A stretch of 64,000 nucleotides of DNA from Hexactinellida sp. DTS-2022 (GCA_028753945.1 JAPNXP010000004.1:682001-746000); one strand, 5' to 3'; positions 32,258 to 43,854 are shown, counted from the first letter of the stretch. A program made the numbers and translations. Notes: a model not told the origin generated them from the letters alone.

Positions 32258-32837
32258 GAGCATTAAGCGCTCCTCATCTTTTGGATCGCACTCCCGATCC
32301 GCGCTCCTAACCATAAAAAGGAGCTGCGCTCCTGTTTTCGTTCCTCCGATAAAAAGGAGCTCGCTCCCGCTCCAGAAAAATTGGAGCTCGCTCACTTTTC
32401 GCTCCATTTCTTGTGCACCAAATTATGTTAAATAATCAAAGATGTTTATCTAGTAAATTAATTCTAAATTCGCGTTTAAAAACTGCGGAAACCTCATGGT
32501 AACTTGGTTAGGTTCATATTGTTACATTATCTCTAAATATTTAAGTACCAAATTACACGTGTCCCAGTTTATATAATGAAATTTTACTTTCTTCCTGCTC
32601 TAATTATCCAATCTATCGATGTTTCGTGATTACTCTATTTAGTCTATTATTAGGTAATTTTGTATTGGATTAGTGATATTTTCAAAAGGAGTGCGCTCCA
32701 GTTAGCGCGCTGCTATAAAAATGGAGCGACGTCCAGCAATCATTTCTCAAATTTAAAAGGAGCGCACTCCACCTTGAGCTCCTGAAAATAGAGCGCGCAC
32801 CTGGTGCGCCGCTCTTAGGAGGGATCCTTTAATGCTC
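32258..32837. mobile_element. probable hAT-like element, GAGCATTAA ends
   Basis: Ends GAGCATTAAGCGCTCC and GGATCCTTTAATGCTC. The flanks share gactat. The interior repeats GGAGCGC/GAGCTCGCTC words. The adjoining CGACTATACTATAGTATAGTGG block (about 32841-32862) recurs at about 45691-45711. Confidence 0.5.
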
Positions 32838-33071
32838 TGGCCGACTATACTATAGTATAGTGGCCCAATTCTAATCTTACTGCCTTGGAATAATATTATA
32901 TTTAGTCCGTATATTATCGAGTAGCATTCATTTAGTATAAAAGGATTTTCTATAAATTGTTTAGTGAGCATTATAGATTGCCTAACAAAGTGTGTAATTT
33001 AATTGGTCGAGAGTATATTCATGCAAACAATCAGTTATTTGTGTTCCATCAGTTATTTCAATCAGTTATTT

Positions 33072-33176
33072 TACAGCATTTTCTTTTGGAGGCACTATTA
33101 ATCAGCCAACGACCAAAATATAGTGCCTCCAAAAGACATGCTGTCGGGCCGTCGGCACAGCTGTAATTTTAGATTT
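33072..33176. repeat. hairpin family copy 1, left arm truncated
   Basis: CAGCATTTTCTTTTGGAGGC pairs with GCCTCCAAAAGACATGCTG. The right arm continues GTCGGCACAGCTGTAATTTT, without a left partner here. Confidence 0.7.
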
Positions 33177-33321
33177 TTATTAAATTTATATTAAGATAAT
33201 TAAACTTTTTAGAGTTGGAGCTTAGAATGATTAAAGTGGTTAAATTCTGGTAACCTAAAGTTCGAAGATAGTTGATTTAATATAATCTCACCCTCTCTAG
33301 TGATTCTACCAGTAAGTTATA

Positions 33322-33480
33322 GGGTTTCATTTGGGGAAGCCTCCCCAAATTTGGGGAAGTCCTCCCCTAAAATGCCCACAGTAACTCACTTTGGAATGAA
33401 GTTCCCCTATTTTTGGGAGTCCCCCTCAAATTTTTGCTTTGATTTGTGAAATTTAGGGTTGCCCAAGGCATTTAGTGTGC
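33322..33480. repeat. GGGGAAGCCTCCCC-type repeat
   Basis: Multiple TTTGGGGAAG/CTTCCCCAAA words and a TAGGGTTTCATTTGG start. A relative lies in inverse order at about 35206-35370 (CCCAAATTTGGGAGGC, AAATAAAACCCTA). Probably a MITE pair. Confidence 0.45.
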
Positions 33481-33481
33481 T

Positions 33482-33530
33482 TGTTGCAGTGTAAACGCGT
33501 ACCCGATATGAATGCGTTTACACTGCAACA
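33482..33530. repeat. palindrome, 17-bp perfect arms
   Basis: TGTTGCAGTGTAAACGC (33482-33498) pairs exactly with 33514-33530 across a 15-nt loop. Unassigned. Confidence 0.75.
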
Positions 33531-33918
33531 TTTCCCACAGTATGGGGTATAATATTCAGCACAGGCCAGTAGACATGATGTGATAGTGGGTAGGGGCTAT
33601 GAGAATTGTATGGGGGGCTGAGTCTCAAATTATTCAAATGTTAATCCAAAGGTTAAATATATTACAATAGTTAAGAAAATTACTCAGGGGGGAAATCTCT
33701 CATAGACGGGAATCACGGGATGGGAGCTTGTAAGTGTACGTAATTTTTGAATTTTGGATGTATTACCATAATCATCACATTATTATTATGACATTATATC
33801 AGTTCGATGGAGTTATCCATGCTAGAATATTTTAACAAAAATTTCTTCTATCTCTGCTGACTCGATAGTACTAATCCCCGAATATATGATGAAAAAACAG
33901 GATATAGGTCCGTAATTA

Positions 33919-34157
33919 CAGTCAACTCCCGTTATAACGAAGTGCTCGGGACCGTAGTTTCATTTCGTTATAAACGGGGTTTGTTATAACCGAGGTTCGT
34001 TATAAGCGGAGTTCGATCTTAATAGAGTTCATAATAAGTTGAATTTCGTTGCAACCGGAGTTCTGCATATACGGATTTCGTTATAACCGGAGTTCGTTAT
34101 AAGCATAATCGTTATAATAAACCGGAGTTCGTTATCAACAAGTCCGGCGAACACTAT
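33919..34157. mobile_element. MITE, GTTATAACGGAGTTC motif family
   Basis: TA then CAGTCAACTCCCGTTATAAC; about eight repeats of CGTTATAA(C/G)CGGAGTT follow. The right terminus is unclear. Related to 61319-61645. Confidence 0.6.
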
Positions 34158-34347
34158 AGGACGTGTTAACTTTGACGAGCTGTCATGGCCGTTATAGACG
34201 CTCTTTCAATTGCCTCAATCCAAAAATGTTCGCACTACATCAAAGTACATGTGTACAAATTTTGGTGCTTTTATCAAAAAAATGAACAATTGTATGGTTG
34301 TGCCGCTGAACTATTAGCATATATCGATCGTATACCAAGGTGCACAT

Positions 34348-34445
34348 CAAGCTTTGTCAAAAGATCCCCTATTGTTCAAGTCAGGTCTTTAACAAAAATT
34401 GCCTCAGGTCAGTTCAGGTCATAATCTGTTCTTTTGACAAGCATG
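34348..34445. mobile_element. 98-bp hAT MITE
   Basis: Ends CAAGCTTTGTCAAAAG and CTTTTGACAAGCATG with 8-bp duplications gtgcacat and ttgcacat (7 of 8). It contains AGGTCA words like 30380-31348. Confidence 0.8.
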
Positions 34446-34586
34446 TTGCACATTCACATATAGTATGTTCCCACCTTCAGGGAAAATTACACGACATTTT
34501 CACCTAAACACTATTCAGGACAGTGGCAGCGGCCGGACATCACGATTTTCAAACTTTTAATAGTAAAAATTGGATTTTCAATCCAA

Positions 34587-35186
34587 CGTGCCCTTCGGTC
34601 CTTTGGATAACTCAACCGCTACGAGGTCTCGAAAAGACAGTATATATTAACATAAAAATTTGAAAATTTGATGGTTCGTAAGCAGCATAGTTGTTTGGAA
34701 ACTAGCCTATTTCCTTTTGGATTTTCATTACTTTGTTTGAGTATTATTTTAATAAACAAAAACATTAAATATTCATATTATAAACTTTTAAATGTGAATT
34801 CGAATTCAGCATACTTGTTTACCTATAGTAGCATTTGGAAGTAAGTTTTACCTCGAATATAAATGCGATTTCTATTCCCCATCACTTAAAAAATCCGGAC
34901 ACAAAGAAACTGTAGTATCTGGGCCGCAGTGGCACAGACCACTGGCGGCAGGAGGCACAGTCGTGGACTGTGGCTTAAGGAAGCCGGAAGCGTGACCACC
35001 CACAAGACGTGGAGGTCATGGGGTCGAGGGTCACCCTACTGACGAGTCCCTGTAATGGGACGAAATTTCACTATCAGCGGTCAGCCGGTTAGTCTACAGT
35101 TACCCATAGTGGAACTCTACAACTTTACCACACAAAGTTACAAACAGACAAACAAACAAAATAAAAATCGAGTTTTAATAATCAAT
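34587..35186 (-). mobile_element. Helitron-like copy interrupted by a ribozyme element
   Basis: The minus-strand 3' end CGAAGGGCACG^T is at 34587, with the tandem core at 34690-34900. A hammerhead element is inserted at about 34916-35105, after which the CAAA tract and GAGTTTTAATAAT end resume (about 35140-35186). The TCTATA start is lost. Confidence 0.5.
35019..35070 (+). ncRNA. hammerhead ribozyme, slightly diverged
   Basis: Core CTGACGA (N7 is free) and GAAA are intact. Stem II GTCCC-TGTAAT-GGGAC is perfect. Stem III TGGGGT/ATTTCA pairs through three G-T wobbles. Stem I GAGGG-TCA-CCCTA has lost the pair next to the core. Probably weak or inactive. Confidence 0.62.
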
Positions 35187-35370
35187 CCAATATACGTGGG
35201 GTATAGGAAACGCACTAAAAAGCCTAGGCCCTGCCCCAAATTTCACATATCAAAAACAAATTTGAGGATCTCCCCCAAATATGGGGGGGCTTCCCCCCAA
35301 AGTGAGTTTCTGTGAATATTTTTCAGGGGACTTCCCCAAATTTGGGAGGCATCCCTAAATAAAACCCTAC

Positions 35371-36485
35371 ATAAGCCAGTATCAGAACTATTAATATACA
35401 TCATCTGGTAAAATATCAATGCTGGTGCATGAAGCTTAGGGACCTCATCAAGTTGCCACAGTTCTTGACTGTAGCGGTCCAAGTGGTGTAGCCACCATTC
35501 TAGACTTTCGGCCCTCCATAGGCCTCATCAGGAGGACGGTCCAGTCCTCTACCCTCGGTACGCTCACTGGAACATTTCTGTCCGAACTCGTCCAGATGGT
35601 ACTTCTTCCATCGTCGCGACTCACCTAGGTCTGCTCTCTCTCCCTGTCTACACAGCTCCAGCAGCGCCTAGTCCTCCTGGAGTGACTCACCTTTGTCGTG
35701 CCCTTTTCACTTCGTGAAACTCGTAAGTCGTAACCTTGTTTCTACATTGTAACATCAAGTTCATCATATCATGATCCTGAATATTTTCAGGCTTTTCATG
35801 AGTCACCGCTTCATCTGACTCAAGTCACCGAGTCATTTCACTCGTGATAAATTTCGATGACTCGAGTCACCGAATCTGACTCGATGACTCGTGGAGACTC
35901 GCGAGTCATCGAGTCATTCAATGACTCGTGAAAAGCCCTGAATATCTTGGCCACTCGTTGAAGGAATGGAGTTATGGTGTTTGCATAGAATTGATTTGAA
36001 TAATTGGAATTTTCTTCTCAATTGTTTGAAGTTTTGCACTTATTTTGTTAAACTAATGCTACTGTAAACTAATCTCCCATATAATGATGAAACTCACTAG
36101 AGTAAAATGAAGTCATTTGTTGAATTGGAATTTATTCAAATCTATTTCTCTGACTCGGGATTGTTATCTCTATGTGAAGGCCTCATCACCATTCTTCTAT
36201 TAATAGGAGTCTAGAAGTACGAAGAAGTGGTCTAACTCTCTATCCTGTGAGCCTCTTGCTTATCTAATTCCTACTGTCTCAAAGCTGGGACACTAATAAC
36301 CATTGGATTATCTAAACCGGATGAAAGATGAAAAAAAAACCATCACTTATTATATTCCGCTGAAATTAGAATCTCTCTGAAATATAGTCAGCTAAAACGA
36401 AACTTCCAACTCACTAAGGGTCGTTACCTTCCGAGACACCTTTCTGAAATGGTTCAACACCTTCATAGTGATGATGACATGGCGA
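35371..36485. other. intergenic with a GACTCG-rich tract
   Basis: No gene. About 35800-35935 is a run of GACTCG/GAGTCA words (GACTCGAGTCACCGA). It also contains the minus-strand ribozyme candidate at 35501-35557. Confidence 0.45.
35501..35557 (-). ncRNA. hammerhead-like motif, divergent
   Basis: Minus strand: GGGTA^GAGGAC-TGGACC-GTCCTC (6-bp stem I), core CTGATGA, stem II GGCCT-ATGGA-GGGCC, GAAAG. Core and stems I and II are convincing, and GUA is a permitted cleavage triplet. Stem III has a G-G mismatch beside the core. The loop sequences differ from the other copies, so it is a distant relative or independent. Confidence 0.5.
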
Positions 36486-36623
36486 AAAAAATTCAAATTG
36501 CAGCTGTGCCGACAGCATGTTCCTTCGGAGGCACTATCAATTAATAAGTTATCCCTCCAGTAGCCACCAAAAGATAGTGCCTCCAAAGGAACATGTGTCG
36601 GCACAGCTGGAATTTTGGATTTT
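36486..36623. repeat. hairpin family copy 2
   Basis: Near-perfect inverted repeat: AAATTGCAGCTGTGCCGAC, then CATGTTCCTTCGGAGGCACT, a loop of about 35 nt, and the complementary arm through TGTCGGCACAGCTGGAATTT. Confidence 0.8.
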
Positions 36624-36724
36624 ATTATATAATAATTTATGTTTGTTTTATTGGCTTGAATTAAACTGCATTGTTACTTTAATTTAGTCTTTATGGTACA
36701 TTACGGGATCCTATTTTAAATAAA

Positions 36725-36888
36725 GTAGCCTCTAGTAAATATGAGCACCAGGGTACCGTCGGAATTAATTCGTCTTATTCGGAATTCGCTTGATCCCAGT
36801 TTTGCATGCATTTATATGGGCTAGGCCCGCTAGGGAACTAAACCGTGTTCGCCTTTCGTAGTAACGACAGACTGTAATTATGTGTATC
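36725..36888. mobile_element. MITE fragment near gene B 3' end
   Basis: GTAGCCTCTAGTAAATATGAG left side, interior CGTCTTATTCGGAATTCGC, and right end GTAACGACAGACTG followed by TA. Similar to 26841-27010. Confidence 0.45.
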
Positions 36889-36929
36889 ATAATTACAGTG
36901 AGGAAATATCTAATTGATTTCAAAATGAG

Positions 36930-36935
36930 TTTATT
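36930..36935 (-). promoter_or_regulatory. polyadenylation signal of DOMON gene B
   Basis: AATAAA on the minus strand, about 130 nt after the gene B stop codon, matching the spacing in gene A. Confidence 0.5.
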
Positions 36936-37062
36936 TCATACAAATGGAATGGAATTAAGTGGCCTATCACAATTGGTTTGTGAAGTACTATAGTGCAAGC
37001 CTAAAGCTGCATATATACTAATACTAAATATGAATATTAGAAATAGGGAGTTGCTATGATAA

Positions 37063-40000
37063 CTAGTAGAGTAGAGAGAGAATAGCAGCAGTTAACAGCC
37101 ACACCATAACAGGGAGAGATAGGAGAGAGGGAGCTGAGGCTGTAGGGCCTATTGGTTGGTAGTATGGTTCGTTGGTAGTACAGTCATAATAGTAATCAGC
37201 TGTGTGTCCCCCTGGATAGTAGGTACCGTTATAGTTCCCACACGAGTCATAGCGATAAGGGAATTCCTCATAGTCCACACCAGGGAGTGGTAGCTTTACA
37301 TCATAGTCATTAGAAGATCCACAGTATACGCTTATCTGGTCTATGATGGATGATATTTCCAATGTCCTTGATATCTTATCTGTCCATTCAATGTTCTTAG
37401 CTCTTGCGACTAGTTCCTCATGTGTGGTACTCCCATTCACACTAACGTTGTTGCATTGGAATGAATCTAATGCTGCATTGAATGAAGTTGTTGCTTGGTA
37501 TGTAGAGTAGCAGTAATCAATATCCATTCTAGGATAGTAATGAATGAAGTTTAAACACATCTCATCTTGAGTAGACAGACCTCCATATGTAAACTTAGTT
37601 CTTCCTTTTGTGTCATACAAACAGTTAGTAATAAGATCGTCACCCGGTTCTATAACTACAGGCTCTTCATTCAGAATATAACCCTGGAGAGTAAAATTAA
37701 GAGAATAAAGTTATAGAGCACATTAGTAGTAGGAGTTAGACTTACTTGACCAAAGATCAATTTTTAAATTAACAAAAATACCTTTATCATTGCCTGAATT
37801 AAATACTAAAAACAAAGCTCTATATAAGTAAATTCTGAAATAAATACTGTACTGCAATAATAACAACTAGCCAAGTGACCCGTCGCCTTGCGACGAATTA
37901 GTCGGCATAAATAGTTAATATCCCAGTTAGCAGTAACCAATAGGATTAGACCTTTAACAATAGGCATATACGTACACTACCCGGACAAAAGTATTCGACC
38001 ACCCAACATTTTCCCATTGAAAATAGTACTATAGTAGGTTGAACAATGGAAGATTGTGTTTTCAAATTACATGAGATATTGATATTTCGATTACAAATTC
38101 GTATTCTGCGCATTCGAATTAACACTTGTAGAAGCTTTCAATTCATTCCCTTTTTGATTTGGTTAAAAATTATCATCCTGTGCCACTATATACCACTTTT
38201 CCCAAATTGCCACTATGGGAGAGATGGGAACTGGTGGCACTTGTTGCCACTTGATGATAATTTCAACCCAATTAATATGTAACAAAATTGAAAGCATCTA
38301 AAATGGGTAATTCGAATGCGTAGAATACGAATCTGAAATCAAAATAGCAGTATGTCATAAGGTTTTATTACTTTGAACAATATTATTAGACCTACTATAG
38401 TACTATTTTCAATGGGAAATGTTGGGTGGTCGAATACTTTTGTCCGGGTACAGTATATGCATATTAGTACAAAAAACAAAATGCTGTATAATTATGGAAC
38501 TAACACCTTTTTGTGGAACCCATTATATTTCCCGAGGTCTCCCTTGCAAGAGCTTTCGATTGATATTTATTTCGTCAGGATCGGGTAATGTAGCAAAGAG
38601 TTACAGGGGCGGACGGACGGACGGACGGACCAAGCTTTCTTAATAATATAGATAATAAATCAATATTTATTTACCTGAAAATTGAAGTCATAGTTGAGGT
38701 CTAAATCGAGGTATCCTATCTCTTTGTTGTCACGTATTATTTGTGTCCACATAGAAGCACCTGCTGTATGAGAATGGGGAAATGTAGCTATTACATTAAT
38801 AGGCTCTGTGAATTTAGATCTTGTGCAACTTCCTGGACAATAACCATTAATTACGAATGATTCTGTTTGAGGAGGTATCCTCATTGCAGAATTTACCAAA
38901 TGACCGATTATCAGGACTCCTATATCATGAGTTCTCAATGAATCTGTGTAGTACCATTTAAATCCCGAATCATCCACTATACCAGTTTTCAATAGAGGAT
39001 TATCATAGTGCACTTCTAGCAAGATAGTATCGAATGCTTCACTGGGACCAATTGGGAAACCTGCGTCTAATGGATACTCGAGATCTCTTGTCCCAACAGC
39101 CCATCCACCGACTATCCCATCGCTGCAATAATACAACGCACCAGATGTCCTTATTATGCTATCAGCACTGTAACATTCTCCATCCATCACTGGAAAAGTA
39201 GTAATACATCGATGCATAATTATGTGATGAACAAATTCAACGTTTCTTGGATCGATGTATGCTCCTAGAATATTTAATATTTTGATATTTTTGAGCTAAA
39301 TTGCTATATTATTGGTAGTAAACGAAAACTATGCAGACTAATGAGTATTCTTACATTTTGTAACAAGTGGTTAAATAATATTTGTTTAGAATACCTTTGA
39401 TATTCTTATATAGTGATGGAAAATTTCCGAATTTCAGAAAATTTCCATCATCTAAAAATATAAAATAAATAGTTTTAAATAATATATCTAATATCTGGAG
39501 TTGTAACTGTGCTCTTGTGATTTAATAAAGGAATTAATCATAAAATTAATATTAGTACAATATCTGAGAAATAACTCACCAAACTTAATGACGTGATGTT
39601 TGGTAGCTGGTTGAACGAATGGGATTGTCTTACACCAGTATACAGTAGTGTCAGTGTGTGGAATTGTAACATTTCCCATTCTAAATTCAATCTCTCGTGA
39701 ATTCTCAAGAGCTGCTGGAAATCCCTTTCTTGTCCCAATCAGTTTCACACTCTTGACTCCTCTCGTTACGTGCTTCAGAGGAATTTGATTAATAGGGTCA
39801 TTGTCGTTCCAACTGTAGATTAGCTTCACTGCACCAAATACGATATCAACATCTCTCTCGTCACAAGTCAATAGTTGCCTATTACAATGCAGTATTATCT
39901 ATCTATCTACCTCTATATTAAAAGTACAATTGTTGTATTTTGTGTGTGCTTGTGTGTGTTTGTCTAGAATAATAGGAAATACCAGTATACTCTAGAAACC

Positions 40001-43000
40001 TGAAAAATTGCATATAGGGGTAATTAAACACGCTGACAACGATTTATTGGTATTCTAAACGAAATAACGGGATTATGACGTCATAAAAGTACATGTATTG
40101 GAATAACTCTTCAGTTTTTATTCGATTTGCCCACAATTTTATATGACAAGACAATATAAAATGACACACGCCTAAAACGATTTACGGGTTTATGACATTA
40201 CGTAGGAACTAATTGCAATTCAGCTCGTACAATTTTAATTCACTCATTACAAAATTTTGTCACAGTAAAAACTATATTTCATTGCATGTCTCTTGTATAA
40301 TTTCCAGATTTAATCTGTGCAAGCACTAACAAAATCTAAAATTACAGCTGTGCTGTCTGCATATTCATTTGGAGGCACTATATTTGGTGGTTCAATGACA
40401 ACAGTGCCTCCACCAGAATGTGTTGTCTGGTTGGAATGAATATAAATGTAACGATCCCTTTGTTCTCGTCAGCTTCGCGATGGATCACTTAACCACTACG
40501 CATTTAGATATATTCGCTAAAATATCTGTATTAAATTTTTTCAACGTCACCACTACACGCAATAATTATTAATCAATTCCCAGTTGAGAAAGTCTTCAGT
40601 ATACGCATTTATCTGTAAGACCCTTTGCCCTCCCTCCATGTACATATAAATTTTCCTCCATTTAACTTTACTAACAACAACAATATATATTCACATCGTA
40701 TATCCGTGCACACTAAATTTGTTATCAATATACGTGTTTACCCATTATAACAATCGTAAGATAGTAAATACTATGTTCAACTTCATTCTGAATCATATTA
40801 ATTTGTTTACCTATTTGTTAACGTCAACAATATGTAAACATAATATAGTTTCGTATATTCGAAATCAGCATACTTGTTTACTTAGAATGACAAAAGGGAT
40901 TAAGTTTATATTTCCAATATAAATGCGACTAAACCCCCTATCACTCTAATACAATTCGGGCACCAAACAGACATGTACAAATATTTCTATAAATAGATAT
41001 TCCATCTCGTTAATCCATTCTTTGAATATCAGAAATCGTTCTGAAATCGAATAACTGTTGAGTGCATTTGAATTTTCATATTATATTATAAATTAATTTA
41101 TAGTAGCAGTTATTGAATCAAATTGAAGTATTCATTTACAATAGTATACTTCATTTTAACTGTGATATCAGAAATCGATTTGTATAGTAATTTCTATCGA
41201 ATGTAAAGTAATTATTCTTCTATACTAGAATTCTTTATTGTAATTATTGATATCAGCAATAACTTTGAAGATAATAACAATGATTCCATTTGAATTATTC
41301 ATATACAGTGAATCTTCCTCATCGAAGCCACGAAATGATTACATACCGTATTTGAATATTAATCATTTTACGATTTTTGCAAAATTGGCATAATGAGTTG
41401 GTACATACTATATTATACGGCTAGATAAGTCAAGTATTTGCCATTTTATTTCCAGGCCAGTGTTTACTTTCTAATTGTTCTTAAAATAAATTACCTATTG
41501 TCATGGAATAAACTAAACTTAGGTTTTCAAATACACTGGAAACATCTAAATACTTTTGAGAATGATTTCTCATCGGATTTAACCACAATGACGTAATCAA
41601 ATATACATACCCATATATTCTGATTGCACTTCCCGAATGTTTAATTTAACTAGAATTTCAATATTCAAATTACATTTAATGTAATTGAATTTAATGTAAT
41701 TGAATTTAATTAATGTTTGAATTGTGAAGACTTAAAATGTCTAAATTAATTAAAGATTAACTATTACAAATAGAAATAGGAATACGTGTAGTATTACGTT
41801 ACTATTGTGAATAATAGAATTGACATCATCATCAACTGTAAAATGATCCAAGTGTTTTCATCGTACTTGTATAAACACATATTCACTTACAACCAATCAA
41901 ATAACAGTCATGCCAGTATTTATGTAATATGTTCTACAGTATCAGTATACTATAGCGTAATTACAATATGGAGAAGATGGCTGATTTATGTAAAAACCGT
42001 TAATAAAACGTAGAATTGATTAGCGACCTATTCATTTTAATTGATACAGTCAACTCCGCTTAATAGAGACACCGATTAATCGGTTTCTCCGCTTAATCGG
42101 GTCAAAATTTCACAGGATTTATAGGACAGAATTACAATTTGGCTTACAATATTTTCGGTTAATAGATTTCTCCGCTTAATCGGGTCAAAACAACCTGGTC
42201 CCGAGGTAGCTCTATTAAGCGGAGTTGACTGTATATAGAAAGAAAATTATTAGGAGAATACAACCTCCATATTTTAAATTGCTAATTAGAATTATCGAAG
42301 AGTAACTAGACCAGTACACAATTTTCGATATAACTGACGAACAAAGACAAAGTTGAGAATTCGGGCTTCGAGGTGATCATCTCCAGGAAATTATCTATTC
42401 CCAGTCTAAATTTAAAATCTCTACCACCAATGGTCTAGTCAGGCGATCGCGTACGGTCGGACGGACGGAACTCTATCAGAACGAATTCAATACTGTGCAC
42501 TTATAGTATAAAACTATAGTAGGGCCCTACAATAACGTTTTTACTAGAAGAAGCACACTAAAAATGAATGAGTTGAATGAGTTGGTACATTTATTTTGAA
42601 TGAGTTGATAGGGAGAAAATGAGGTTTTTTGCCAACTCTAAAAGTCTAAATGAGTTGATACAGCCCTGGGCCAACTTGACATACTTGGCTCCCAAATAGC
42701 AACATTGAATTGAGTAAGTGTAATTTCAAAGTCACAGGTCTAACATATTTATTAAGAGTGATATTTTGAGGAGGGGAAGACGGCGAAGCGGCCGTTAATT
42801 GTGTGTTTAGTGTCTAACACGAACAAACAAAGGTCGTGAAGCGACCTTTGTGAGAGAGTGATCCGTCGCGAAGCGATCGAGACCCAAGGGCTAGTAATTT
42901 AAAAAGAATAATTATTTCCAACTCACCTACAAAACTCAATGGTCGTCTTTCCGTCTTCTTCATATCCCGCGATTAACTGGAAGTCTGCATGATTATCTAT

Positions 43001-43303
43001 AACAGGTATACTCTCTTGTTCAGCAAATCTGTCTGTGATGATAGCTTGTCCGTCATCCACCCAAGCCATCATGATATCAGATCCGATCATTCCTCCGTTT
43101 GGAGAGAATCCGAGACCGACCCAACCGAGAGTGTCCACTTGAACTGCCATGCATATCTTCCCGTCAGTGGGATTGTTCCAATATAGATTGTAGCTCGGAT
43201 GGAGGGAAGTAGAGAAATCATATTCCAATGGACTGTGACTACTCTCTACCACCAATAATAGCACAGCTATTAGCAGAATTAGGACGAAAGGTACAAATTT
43301 CAT
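37063..43303 (-). CDS. DOMON/copper type II monooxygenase B (DBH/MOXD1-like)
   Basis: Minus-strand exons: 43303-42927, 39878-39580, 39264-38675, 37683-37063 (1887 nt, 628 residues). The exon structure and phases equal those of gene A. It has a signal peptide, a DOMON domain, copper sites HHIIMHRC, EVHYDNP, FPHSHTAG and DEMCLNF, and the same Tyr-rich hydrophobic tail. HHI replaces HHM, but that residue is not a copper ligand, so activity is plausible. Intron 1 is 3048 bp (62-66 bp in A and C) and intron 3 is 991 bp (55 bp in C), through Helitron and other insertions. All donors are GT. Exon 1 sits between two long inverted repeats (41760-42465, 43855-44400). Confidence 0.92.
37867..38652 (-). 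mobile_element. complete non-autonomous Helitron, intron 3 of gene B
   Basis: Minus strand: A^TCTATATTATTAAGAAAG, (GTCC)n tract, ..., hairpin CGTCGCAAGGCGACG, then GGTCACTTGGCTAG^T. The TC start, terminal hairpin, CTAG end and A/T insertion site all fit a canonical Helitron. A Tc1-type MITE is nested in it. Confidence 0.85.
37973..38455. mobile_element. Tc1/mariner-type MITE, 65-bp inverted ends
   Basis: Starts TACACTACCCGGACAAAAG and ends CTTTTGTCCGGGTACAGTA, with inverted repeats of about 65 bp (GTATTCGACCACCCAACATT inside). The ends and the TA fit Tc1. The interior has shorter inverted blocks (CATTCGAATTA). A related single end lies at about 50591. Confidence 0.82.
39911..40290 (+). repeat. 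dispersed repeat, partner of 13236-13560
   Basis: CTCTATATTAAAAGTACAAT start, a GTGTGT tract, then the same ordered blocks as 13236-13560. In intron 1 of gene B. Confidence 0.55.
40331..40430. repeat. hairpin family copy 3
   Basis: AAAATCTAAAATTACAGCTG start and GGAGGCACTATATTTGGTGG centre, pairing with CAGTGCCTCC. The outer right arm has decayed. Intron 1 of gene B. Confidence 0.7.
40452..40980 (-). mobile_element. Helitron-like copy, decayed
   Basis: Head CGATCCCTTTGTTCTCGTCA resembles the family 3' end. The core repeats (TATACGTGTTTACCCATTAT, CAGCATACTTGTTTAC) and CACCAAACAGAC tail match the copies at 60300-60760. Confidence 0.5.
41760..42465 (+). repeat. left arm of a long inverted repeat around gene B exon 1
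   Basis: From TTACAAATAGAAATAGGAAT to CCACCAATGGTCTAGTCAGG it is the reverse complement, at roughly 85-90 percent by eye, of 43855-44400. A MITE (42047-42231) is present only in this arm. Confidence 0.75.
42047..42231. mobile_element. MITE, CCGCTTAATCGGG motif family
   Basis: TA-flanked and highly symmetrical: CAGTCAACTCCGCTTAATAG and CTATTAAGCGGAGTTGACTG, with CCGCTTAATCGGGTCAAAA twice inside. Absent from the partner repeat arm, so it inserted after the inverted duplication. Confidence 0.9.
42770..42894 (+). mobile_element. Helitron 3' end with CTAG terminus
   Basis: GGCGAAGCGGCCG hairpin, AAAGGTCGTGAAGCGACCTTT-type hairpin and ATCCGTCGCGAAGCGAT, ending AAGGGCTAG^T. The CTAG end and A/T site support Helitron. 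The 5' side is undefined. Confidence 0.6.
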
Positions 43304-43335
43304 TAGCGAGTAAGAAGATATTGTATTAGCACTGT

Positions 43336-43343
43336 TATTTATA
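43336..43343 (-). promoter_or_regulatory. TATA-like box of gene B
   Basis: TATAAATA on the minus strand 33-40 bp before the ATG. It is closer than in gene A and in sequence unlike the A/C promoter, so it is uncertain. Confidence 0.35.
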
Positions 43344-43854
43344 GTAAAGTGATATCAATACATTTTAAATTTTTAATGCATATATCTATTGACTGTTTAT
43401 TCTAAATACTAGTGTCATTACGTCATGATATAAATTCATATAATATCTGGGCTTACTCATTAAACTAATTGGAATTTGAACAAGTAAAGCTAAGTATATT
43501 TCTTAATACTGAGCAAAAATAATGTGGAAATTCAAAATCAAGACAAAATAAATGCTAATTTTAATAAGGCCCCAGAGATTTATTATTGAATATTCTGAGT
43601 TACACACATATAACATATAATGAAGGATATTTCACCTCATTTCCATCGAAAAGTATATTTGGACCTAATGTTAAATTCGCGAAAAGGCATGAGCTTGAGG
43701 TAGACACGAACGAATATTGCCCACAATGGAGATAATATACATAGACTTATATTTCAAAAAAATTGGCTCATGGTATGGCCGCGCAACAGCTTTGAGTAAT
43801 AATTAATATTTAAGGATATTATATAATTAACGTTAGAAGAATGAAAAACGCAAC

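Noticed and set aside
42989-43186. Plus-strand open frames that recur identically over exon 1 of B and C and opposite exon 1 of A
   Set aside because: They are antisense shadows of the conserved DOMON exon.
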